Part shown: positions 1-7,500 of the stretch, piece by piece
Layout: the number at the start of each line of letters is the position of its first letter
Numbering within the stretch: the first letter of the stretch is position 1
DNA from: Eubacteriales Family XIII. Incertae Sedis bacterium
GTDB taxonomy: Bacteria > Bacillota > Clostridia > Peptostreptococcales > Anaerovoracaceae
DNA length: 14,837 bases
Assembly: GCA_031269205.1 (NCBI GenBank)
Contig: JAISZM010000070.1
Span: 1-14,837, forward strand
Direction: 5' to 3'
Translations under genes and position numbers: made by a program
Notes under the pieces: generated by a model
Databases searched by the model: none
Told to the model about the DNA's origin: nothing
The model's input: only the letters and a program-made list of their open reading frames with translations

Positions 1-920
1 TCTTGACGCTTGGCACGCCCCTCTTCGCCTCAGCGAACGCAGGGACAAACATCGGTATCAACTTCTCACCCGCGTTCAGCATATCGGGTGGCGACGCGGC
101 AAACTACAGCCTCGTACAGCCCACAGGAGTGACGGCAAGCATCACAGCATCCAAGGTAACATCCGTCACCATAACGAACGCACCCGCCAGCTTTAGCTAC
201 AAGGCCTCGGGCAAAGGTAACACCCTAACGCTCACAGCCAGCGTGCTGCCCGCAAACGCCGCGAACAAGACCCTCAAGTGGACTTCGAGCGACGCCACGA
301 TAGCCACGGTGAACTCGGCCGGTCTCGTGACCTTCAAGAACAAAGAAGGCTCCGTGACGATCAAAGCCGAAGCAGCCGACGGCAGCGGCAAGTCCGCCTC
401 GAAGACCATCAAGGTATCGAGGAACGTCAAGGTAAGCTCGCCCGTAACGACAGTCTACCTCAAGAAAGGCAAGAGCCTGACCCTGCCCGTAGCAGTCTAC
501 GACAGCAGCGCGCCGAAGAAGACGGTCACCTCCAAACTGACGTGGAAGAGCTCCAAGTCGTCCGTAGCGAAAGTGACGCAGAAAGGCAAGATCACAGCGA
601 AGAAGAAAGGCAAAGCGACGATCACCGTAACAGCACACAACGGCAAGAAGGCGACGATCAAGATCGTAGTCGTAACGAAAACCGCGAAAGTGACAAAGCT
701 GACAGTGACCGCGCCGAAGTCGATCAAAGTAGGCAAGACAGCCCTTCTGAAAGTAAAGACAGGCAAAGCCACAGGAGCAAAGGTAACCTTCAAATCCTCA
801 AAGAAGAGCGTACTGAAGGTAGACAAAGCAGGAAGACTAATAGCCCTGAAGAAAGGCAAAGCCACCATAACAATCAAAGCAGGCGGCAAGTCAGTAAAGA
901 AGAAGATAACAGTAAAGTAG
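1..920 (+). CDS. C-terminal part of a large YDG/Big_2 Ig-like surface protein (5' end outside window)
   Basis: The reading frame is open from the window edge (codons in phase from base 3) to TAG at 918-920, so this is the end of a longer gene. The TTG at base 3 is not a convincing start. Numbering from base 3, residues 12-50 match the end of a YDG/MBG-type repeat (GGDAANYSLVQPTG then TASIT). Three Big_2-type bacterial Ig-like domains follow, at about 52-138, 141-224 and 228-305, with the usual LKWTSSD.ATV...G.VT..K.G pattern. These domains build stalks in extracellular adhesins. The tail is very rich in Lys and Thr and ends in KKKITVK. I see no LPXTG motif, SLH domain or terminal membrane segment, so how it attaches to the cell is unknown. 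Codons in the last third are more A-ending (gca, aca, gta, aaa) than in neighbouring genes. It converges on the prepilin-like gene. Domain class is fairly sure; the function (adhesin or matrix protein) is inferred. Confidence 0.8.
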   Translation, partial: LTLGTPLFASANAGTNIGINFSPAFSISGGDAANYSLVQPTGVTASITASKVTSVTITNAPASFSYKASGKGNTLTLTASVLPANAANKTLKWTSSDATIATVNSAGLVTFKNKEGSVTIKAEAADGSGKSASKTIKVSRNVKVSSPVTTVYLKKGKSLTLPVAVYDSSAPKKTVTSKLTWKSSKSSVAKVTQKGKITAKKKGKATITVTAHNGKKATIKIVVVTKTAKVTKLTVTAPKSIKVGKTALLKVKTGKATGAKVTFKSSKKSVLKVDKAGRLIALKKGKATITIKAGGKSVKKKITVK

Positions 921-979
921 ACCCCAAGGCCAAAGCGCCAAGGTAAAGCAGAAGACGCCAAACGCGTCAAAGGAAAAAC

Positions 980-1007
980 CGAAGGGCGGCCAAACGGCCG
1001 CCCTTCG
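980..1007. terminator. Bidirectional hairpin terminator between convergent genes
   Basis: A 12-bp GC-rich perfect stem (980-991 pairs with 996-1007) closes on a 4-nt loop (992-995). It lies between two convergent stop codons (918-920 plus strand, 1091-1093 minus strand). Read on the minus strand the stem is followed by GGTTTTTCC, a short U-run, so it looks better as the terminator of the prepilin-like gene. On the plus strand no T-run follows, so termination there would be weaker. Confidence 0.7.
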
Positions 1008-1090
1008 TCGCGATACAGGCGTCACACTCAATTACACAAAATTATCGGTAAGAGGTGTAAAGTTCCGTAAGACCATCCGCTCCTCCGTCC

Positions 1091-4036
1091 CTATTCGCGT
1101 ACGATGTCTCCTTGCTTTTCCCATGTGCCCGGCGTGGTTTTGTCTTTCCAATGCTCGCAGACGTTGTCCTCGTTGCAGTCGTCACAGAATATTCTTTGAG
1201 CCACATTTTCATCGGTTATGCCCATGTAGCCCACGAGCGAGTGTATCTTTCCAGAGTCTCCCGTTATCGTCGTGGTGGACGGATTGGTGATTTCCAATGT
1301 CCCGGAGCCGACGTCCGGGTCGTGGTAGATTATGATACCGTGGATTTTGCCGTCCGCCGGGCCGTTGCGGTTCAGCGTGAACGTACCCTCGACAGTCAAC
1401 TTCCCCACGCAGTGCACGTCGCCCGTTATGACGGCGTTTTGATCTATCGTCAGCGTCCCTCCCTTTTGTACGTAGAGGTCGCCCGTGATGTGCATGTTCG
1501 CGTCTACCGTGAAAACCCCGCCCGAGGCGATATGGACATCGCCCTCGTGTACCAAGGGGTTGGCCGTCCCGGGAGCCGACGTCACGCCGCCGCCCCCCTT
1601 CACTATGATGGTGCCCTTGGTCCTCGCGCCGCCGGCGGCCACAACCGCGTTCCCTCTCACGAAAATATCGCCCACAATGTGCGTGTTCCGGCCCATCGTG
1701 AAAGCCCCGCCCGAAGCGACGTTGACCGCGCCCTCGTATTCGTCGCCGTAAGCAAACGCTTCGCCCCCTTCGTCCACGAGGATATTACCCTTGACCTTCG
1801 CGCCCTGCGTCATATTCATGACGCCGCGCACAAAAATATCCGAAGCGACGTTGGCATAGTCGGAGGGCGCCACGTAGTTGCCGTCCACGTCGGTCCTGCC
1901 GCGAACCGTGAGCGTGCCGCCCCCGGCCACGGTGATCGAATCCGGAGCGACGACCTGCGTATACTCGCCGGCATCCGTGCCGAGCGTGACCGTGCGCTCT
2001 TCAAAGGACACCGTGCCGGCGTTCGTGTTCTTCGGGTTGACGCGCCCGCCGTCAACGGCCAAGGTCTGACCGGCGCCCACGTAAATACCACCGCCGACGA
2101 CGCGCACGGTGGGCGAGAACTGTTTGTTGTAATCGTCGGAGAAATTGTTCGTGGTGGTTGAACCCGTAATGCCGAGAATTGTCTTTTTCGCCGCGGCACC
2201 CTGAAGAGGGCCGTCGTGTTCCGCCTTCCCGTAGGCTCCGTCGTCCGGGAGCGCGGCGTCGAAGATTCGGCTGAAGCGCGGAGTATTCACGCCGTCGGGA
2301 GTACGCAATACGATGTTCGTGTTGTAAATGATCTGCGAATAGCGCGTCGTCGTCGGAAAGTAATTTGTCCATACGGGGGCGTAGCCGTAGGAGTAGCCGC
2401 TGATGTTGGAGTTGACGTGGCGGGTCGTTTGGCCCAGCGCGTCGCCTTTGGAGGGGATGTCATAGGTCGCCACCGATTTCACGAGGCCGCCGCCTATCTC
2501 AAGCGGACGCTTGGAATAGACGACGGAAGGGTCGTCGCCGCCGAGAATGTTCACCCCTTGGATGATAAGAGCCGCTTTGTCGGTCCTATCGTTGAGATAC
2601 AGCGAAAAATCCTCGCCGTAATACTCGGGGATGTGAGCCATACCGACCCGTTTATCGACGCTGGAACTTGAATAATTATGCCCCGGGAAAGCCCTCCAAT
2701 AGTCCCCGGGGTTTTGCCCGTATTTGGGATTCCCCACGTAACGGCCCCAGTTCCAAAAGTCTCCGTACTGGTTGTAGGTATGGAGAAAAGGCCCGAAGAC
2801 AAGCCGAGCGTCCACCCCCGCGTTGACGGTCGCGGCGTCGGCCGCGCCGCCGGGGTCCTGCGTGAATACGGTCATCGAGTCCCACCCCTGAGGATACCAG
2901 AGTTCTCGCGCCCCCGAGAAGACATTATTATCGTAATACTCGACAAAGGGATTGGATTTTCCCGTGCCGGCATACGTATCGTCATAGTCCGTCACGTCGA
3001 AGCTTATGAGCGAATTGTAATAGGTGGCGTCATTTTTCAGATTGGGGGTCGTCGATGTGATGCTCTGGCCGCCGAGTCGCATCAGAAGGTCCTTGCCCTT
3101 GTAATCCCCGACGGAAAGCATGATCGGACGAGAGTTGCTCTCCGCCGTCGCCGAATTTTTGTGGGCGGTTGACACGGCATCGCCGCCCTCTTGAAGCGGG
3201 TTGATCGTCCACCGACCGTTTGGCGGCGTGACGAAACGTCGATTGTCAAACGATGAGTTCGCCGTCTCGACGAAGCCCGTGTAATGGTTCGTTCCCAAAG
3301 TGGTATTGAGGCTTTTCGAGTGCCTGGCATAGGTAAGTTCCCTCTTGTCTCCGGTTATCAAATTCGCGACGAGTTGGTCTTCTTGGTTTTGATTGTCGCC
3401 GGTGGAAGACTCGTTCCCCACGACGGCGGGCGACGCGTCGCGGTGCATTTCGTTCAGTTCGTCCTCCCTGTCCGCGTAGTTCGCGAGAGTTATCGCGGAG
3501 AAGGAGGCCACCGAGGGCGGGGCTTTCCCGCCGTCGTCGAAGCCGGCGGCGAGCGGCGGCGAACTGCCCTTGTCCGTCCCTTTGCGAACGCCTAGCGTAC
3601 TCACTATCGTTTCGCTGTCGCCCGCGAAGTGGCCCGTCACCCTTATCGTTATGACCTTTTCGTCGTCGCTGATGGATATCTCCACTTCGGCGCTGCCCAT
3701 CTTGCCCTCGCCGCTCGGGTCGAGGTCGGCCGCGTCATAGGATTGCGCTATGGGCGCGTGAGGCTTTTGCTTGAGGCCGGCGATAAACCGTTGCTGATCG
3801 GTCACGCCGTCGCCGTCCGACGTACCGCTCAACCAGTCCGTAATGCGCTCGTTCACGGAGTGCGCCGTGTAGTACGCTTGCGTCTCGGCCTGCGATAGCT
3901 TCTGGCTGCGGTAGGCCGACTGTGCCACGACAGCCATGACACCGATGAGTATGAGCAGCACCACGACCGCGACCATCGCCCATACGAGTACCGAACCTTC
4001 GCGCGCCCCGAATTTTGTGATTGTCGATCCTTTCAT
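1091..4036 (-). CDS. PilX-type prepilin-like protein with C-terminal beta-solenoid repeats
   Basis: This 981-residue protein probably begins at ATG 4036, which has GAGAGG about 8 nt upstream. An in-frame GTG at 4066 has no ribosome binding site. Residues 11-40 (AREG, then SVLVWAMVAVVVLLILIG) resemble PilX_N/type IV prepilin leaders: a short basic leader, a Gly before the probable cleavage site, and one hydrophobic helix followed by a polar SQKLSQAETQAYYTAHS stretch. Residues about 70-690 I do not recognise; they are rich in Tyr, Trp, Asn and Asp, as in extracellular proteins. Residues 695-890 are Gly/Val-rich repeats, including two copies 64 residues apart (770-796 and 834-860) sharing V..ASGG.FT...N.HI.GD, consistent with a bactofilin-like or pectate-lyase-like beta-solenoid. 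The last 35 residues hold a small Cys cluster (C951, C954, C960). It is likely displayed on a pilus or anchored in the membrane. No pilus assembly genes lie in the window. Family placement by N-terminus is moderate; the role is inferred. Confidence 0.7.
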   Translation of the reverse strand: MKGSTITKFGAREGSVLVWAMVAVVVLLILIGVMAVVAQSAYRSQKLSQAETQAYYTAHSVNERITDWLSGTSDGDGVTDQQRFIAGLKQKPHAPIAQSYDAADLDPSGEGKMGSAEVEISISDDEKVITIRVTGHFAGDSETIVSTLGVRKGTDKGSSPPLAAGFDDGGKAPPSVASFSAITLANYADREDELNEMHRDASPAVVGNESSTGDNQNQEDQLVANLITGDKRELTYARHSKSLNTTLGTNHYTGFVETANSSFDNRRFVTPPNGRWTINPLQEGGDAVSTAHKNSATAESNSRPIMLSVGDYKGKDLLMRLGGQSITSTTPNLKNDATYYNSLISFDVTDYDDTYAGTGKSNPFVEYYDNNVFSGARELWYPQGWDSMTVFTQDPGGAADAATVNAGVDARLVFGPFLHTYNQYGDFWNWGRYVGNPKYGQNPGDYWRAFPGHNYSSSSVDKRVGMAHIPEYYGEDFSLYLNDRTDKAALIIQGVNILGGDDPSVVYSKRPLEIGGGLVKSVATYDIPSKGDALGQTTRHVNSNISGYSYGYAPVWTNYFPTTTRYSQIIYNTNIVLRTPDGVNTPRFSRIFDAALPDDGAYGKAEHDGPLQGAAAKKTILGITGSTTTNNFSDDYNKQFSPTVRVVGGGIYVGAGQTLAVDGGRVNPKNTNAGTVSFEERTVTLGTDAGEYTQVVAPDSITVAGGGTLTVRGRTDVDGNYVAPSDYANVASDIFVRGVMNMTQGAKVKGNILVDEGGEAFAYGDEYEGAVNVASGGAFTMGRNTHIVGDIFVRGNAVVAAGGARTKGTIIVKGGGGVTSAPGTANPLVHEGDVHIASGGVFTVDANMHITGDLYVQKGGTLTIDQNAVITGDVHCVGKLTVEGTFTLNRNGPADGKIHGIIIYHDPDVGSGTLEITNPSTTTITGDSGKIHSLVGYMGITDENVAQRIFCDDCNEDNVCEHWKDKTTPGTWEKQGDIVRE

Positions 4037-4086
4037 GTTGTTCGCCTCTCTATAAAAAGGGAACACAAAGGGAGCGTACTTTTTCG

Positions 4087-4117
4087 TTTATAAGTATCCG
4101 CGTCGCATGGGGAGCAA
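4087..4117 (-). promoter_or_regulatory. Candidate promoter of the prepilin-like gene
   Basis: On the minus strand TATAAA (4087-4092) is preceded by TTGCTC (4112-4117) with a 19-nt spacer, which would give a leader of about 45 nt before ATG 4036. The -35 is weak and the spacing long. A better -10 (TATAAT, plus coordinates 4335-4340) lies farther upstream with only a poor -35. If that one is used, the leader would be about 290 nt and carry the repeats described below. Confidence 0.3.
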
Positions 4118-4126
4118 AAATCACAT

Positions 4127-4152
4127 AAAAAAGAACGTGCTCATTGTACTCG
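4127..4152. repeat. 26-nt direct repeat, copy 1
   Basis: The copy begins with a run of A followed by GAACGTGCTC and ends in ATTGTACTCG. It matches copy 2 at 4166-4191 in 23 of 26 positions, the copies starting 39 nt apart. On the minus strand each reads CGAGTACAATG, then a variable centre, then CGT.CTTTTTT. Confidence 0.8.
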
Positions 4153-4165
4153 CAACGTCGGATAC

Positions 4166-4191
4166 AAAAAAGTACGTCCCCATTGTACTCG
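4166..4191. repeat. 26-nt direct repeat, copy 2
   Basis: This is the second copy, differing from copy 1 at three positions in its centre. The two are separated by 13 nt containing CGGATAC, whose reverse complement GTATCCG appears at 4201-4207 just past copy 2, so a loose stem could enclose this copy. Confidence 0.8.
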
Positions 4192-4227
4192 GGCCTGACG
4201 GTATCCGTCCTGGCCTTCCCCCAGTTA

Positions 4228-4291
4228 GGGAAACGCCGATTGATTCATGTCCGCCGCATGAGTCGCCGAACGGAATGAATCGGTGTTTCCC
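4228..4291. repeat. 64-nt imperfect inverted repeat (MITE-like or structured RNA)
   Basis: The left arm 4228-4246 (GGGAAACGCCGATTGATTC) pairs with the right arm 4273-4291 (GAATGAATCGGTGTTTCCC) over 19 positions, with one G-U wobble and one mismatch. The 26-nt middle contains two CATG tetramers that could form an inner stem. Such long, nearly perfect arms with no coding content suggest a miniature inverted-repeat element, paired insertion-sequence ends, or a stable RNA hairpin. No clear target-site duplication is visible at its edges. Confidence 0.65.
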
Positions 4292-4456
4292 AACACCGCG
4301 CGAGGCGAGCCCCGCGCCAAACTTATGTACCTTGATTATACTATATAGTCGCGGCAAAAATATCTCAATACGCCCGAAAAACACGCGCATTTACCACCCA
4401 GAAAACGCATTATTTCAACGAAATGCCGCGAAGTACGCGAAAAGCGCCACAACGAA

Positions 4457-4483
4457 ACGGCGACCCGCTTTGCGGGTCGCCGT
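4457..4483 (-). terminator. Rho-independent terminator of the S8 protease gene
   Basis: A 12-bp perfect stem (4457-4468 with 4472-4483) has a 3-nt loop and lies about 25 nt past the protease stop codon. Read on the minus strand it is followed by TTCGTTGTGG, a short and imperfect T-rich tract. Confidence 0.75.
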
Positions 4484-4508
4484 CCTGAACGATTTACCTA
4501 GCGGACAT

Positions 4509-7500
4509 TCATTTTATCTTTATCTTGATCGAAGCCTTTTTCTTGCTGCCGTCTCTCGCGTAGGCTGTTACCGTTACGGTCTTACCCTTGCCCGCGCTAA
4601 GGGCGTAGAGTGTGCCCGTCGGACTCACTGACGCGTACTGCGGCTTGTTCACCTTCCAGCTGAGCGTCTTAAGCACACCCTTCGTCGGTTTGAACGAAGC
4701 GGCTATCTTGAGCGACTTGCCTACCTTGACCTGCTTTGATTTGGCTTTCAGTGTGATCCCTGTTATCTTATGCGTGAATATCCTGATCGTCGCCGTCGCG
4801 TACTTCTGTGAGCCGTCCTTTGCCGTGGCGGTAATAATGACGAGCTTGCCGAGTCCCGCCTTCTTTGCCGTCACCTTGCCTGTCTGTGATACAGTGGCGT
4901 ACTTGTTGTTGCTCGACTTCCAGACCACGCCCTTGACGCCATTCACCGCGCCGGAAACCGTCGCCTTCAGATTTAACGACTTGCCCGGCTTCAGGTTGAT
5001 CGTCTTCTTGTTCAGAGCCACCTTCGTCGTGTACTTCGCGAACACGGCGTCCGCCTTCGTGTTCTTCGTGACGGTGAACGAGTACGACGCCGATTGCACG
5101 GTCTTGCCGTCTATCGTGAAGTTCTTGAAGTAATAACCCTCTTCCGGCTCGGCTTGAAGCGTGACGGTCTCTCCCGGCAGATAGGAGCCGTAGCCCTGCA
5201 CGAAGCCGCCGCTGTACACGCCGGTAACCGTATGCAGCCCTGACGGCACATCGATTTTGAACAACTCCATCTTGCCGGGTATATAGAAGCTGATACCCGT
5301 ATACTCGTCGTAAAACCAGTATCCGGGCGTCGTCTCGCTCGAGGCGTAGAACGCCCCGCCGACGGCTATGCCCGACACGCCGGCGTTGTTCAGATTCTGT
5401 GAAAGCTGATACGTCGACGCCGCGTACTGCTTTGTCGCTATGTTATAGGTGTAGGTGTCGCCGAGTCCGTCGGCCGCGAGTCCCGAGAATATCAATCCCC
5501 CGCTTACGACGCCGACAGCGGCCTTGAAATACGGTTTGCTCTCGTAATATTCCACCGCGCCCGTGTAAGTTCCGCTGATCCCCGGGGCTGCCGTCCATGT
5601 CCGCCCGTCAAATACGAGGATGTCGGGAGTTTTGCTTTCGTCCGCCGCGCCGTCGCCGCCGAGCGCCACGAGGAGTTTGTCGCCGACCTGCCTCGCGACG
5701 GCGTTGAACCTGCCCGATGGAAGCGACGGACCCGCGCTCCATTTGTTCGTCGCGGGATCAAATATCCTGACGAGCGCTGACGCCTTATCGGTTCCGCCGT
5801 CGTATCCTCCAATAAGATAGAGTTTTCCGTTATAAGCTCCGAGCGTCGTCCCGCGCAAGTTTGCCCAGCCCGCCGTAGGACTGCCGCTCACTTCGGCGCC
5901 CGGCCTGTCGGACAGACGCGTCCACTTGTTCGTCGCGACGTCGTAGCTCACGAGCGCGTACTCGGTTACAGCCCCCGAAACCAGCGTCGCTATGCCGTAG
6001 AATTTGCCGTTCACGTAAGGCAGGCCACCTTCGATGCTCACGACGCCGTTAGTCAGCTGGCTTTCGCTCGCGCCCGTGAATACAGCATTCCTATCGATAC
6101 CCTCAGAGGGGATCCACATCTTTTCCGTACGCGCGGCGTAGCCGTCGATCTTGCCCTCGCTGTCGTCATACGTATAGACTTCCTGATGGAAGAGTATGCC
6201 GTCATTGCCCATGAAATATATGGTCTTGCCGTCCGTCGTAAAGTCGAGACTGCCGGAAGCGATATCCGCGCTGAACTCGCCTTCCGACGCGAAGGCGTCC
6301 TTGCCACCGACGACGTAGAGCGAAGCCTTGGCCTTTGCGCCGTCGGAACTTCGCGTAAGGGTGAAGTCGACGAATCTGTTCTTCAGTTTTGCTCCGGGCA
6401 GCGTGATATCGCTGTCCTTCCAGCCTCCCGAGACAGGAGCGACGACGCCGAGCGAAGCGCCTCCGACGCTCGCCTCGACCGTGCCCGCCGAGCTACCGAA
6501 GAAGAAGCCGTTCAGTTTGACGTTGCTCCCGGAGATCTCGGCTGACTCGATAGAGGGTTTGCCGGAGTCTTTGTAGAGGCTGAGGTCAAGGATACCGCCC
6601 GTCTTGACCTTGCCGGCGAGCGCGGGTTCGGGCGACGCCATCGACCTGACCTTCGCCGCGAGTTTCCTCGTGGCGTTCGGCGTGTCGGCGGCTTTGCTCG
6701 CGTTGTACGCGGAGTTACCCTGCGCCGTGAGCGCCACAGACGCCGTCACGAGGGGCGTCGCCATGGACGTGCCCGAATAGAACGCGTATTTGTCGTAGGC
6801 GCTCAGGGGATTCGCCTTGCTGATACCTATGTTGTCTATACTTATCACATGCTCCGCGTTGTTGCCGACGTAATAGGTGAACACGAGAGCGTGTCTTTCT
6901 CCCGCGCCGCTCGAGTCGTAGCGAAGCGTTTCATTGACGGCCAGCCATCTGTTCTGCGGTTCGTCCATGCCGGTTCCGCCGATGATACCGGAGGAAGCGA
7001 GTATCTTGTCGACGTCCGTGTATTCGCTCGGAAGCAAATCCCCGGCGCCCAGCTTCGCGTCTGAGAACAGGAATATGGCGCCCCAGTACATATCGCTGTA
7101 GAGCGCGGGTCCCGCCGTCACCTTGTAGTCGGCGTGAAAATTGAGCGGCGTTCCCAACGATACGCCCGCGGGAATCTCGTAGGGCAGATACAGGTTGTAC
7201 AGCTCGCCCTCGTGGCCGTCGGGGATCGTCCATTCGACGGACTTGCCGCCGCTCGGCCCGAAGAAGTCGTCGCCGTCGGCCGCGATCGACGCGATGGCGG
7301 GATTGGTGGTGAATGCCGAGCCGTCCGTGCAGGAGAGCAGTTTCAAATCAGTACCGAGTCCGCTCTCAAAATCCAGATAGTTCAGACTGAGTTGATTCGC
7401 GGGATCCTTCGTCTTTTCCAGCTGCGGGTTGTACACCGGGTAGCTGACGGTCGAAAGCACCGACGTGCCGGGCGCCGCGAGGTCGACGAACGCCTCGCTC

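Larger units (their letters stand above)
4037..4508. other. 472-nt non-coding gap with repeats and hairpins
   Basis: No credible gene lies here. From right to left it holds the terminator hairpin of the protease gene, an AT-rich stretch with a TATAAT on the minus strand, a 64-nt imperfect inverted repeat, two 26-nt direct repeats, and the promoter area of the prepilin-like gene. Open frames on both strands through this gap have no ribosome binding site and only translate the repeats. Confidence 0.7.

Noticed and set aside
278..946. Plus-strand open frame (222 codons) overlapping the Big_2 gene in another frame
   Set aside because: Its product is an Arg/Glu/Gln/Asp-rich sequence made by shifting the frame of Lys-rich repeats. 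The Big_2 frame is clearly the coding one.
1112..2161. Plus-strand open frame (349 codons) opposite the prepilin-like gene
   Set aside because: It covers the antisense of the Gly/Val repeats, where repeated codons keep other frames open. No ribosome binding site or family motif is seen.
4127..4191. Possible CRISPR array
   Set aside because: Only two units with a 13-nt gap, imperfect repeats and no cas genes.
4121..4390. Minus-strand open frame (89 codons) in the same gap
   Set aside because: Its C-terminal part only translates the two direct repeats, and no binding site or conserved motif is seen.
4107..4631. Plus-strand open frame (174 codons) across the repeat-rich gap
   Set aside because: It runs through the direct repeats, the inverted repeat and the protease terminator and into the antisense of the protease gene. 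It has no ribosome binding site.
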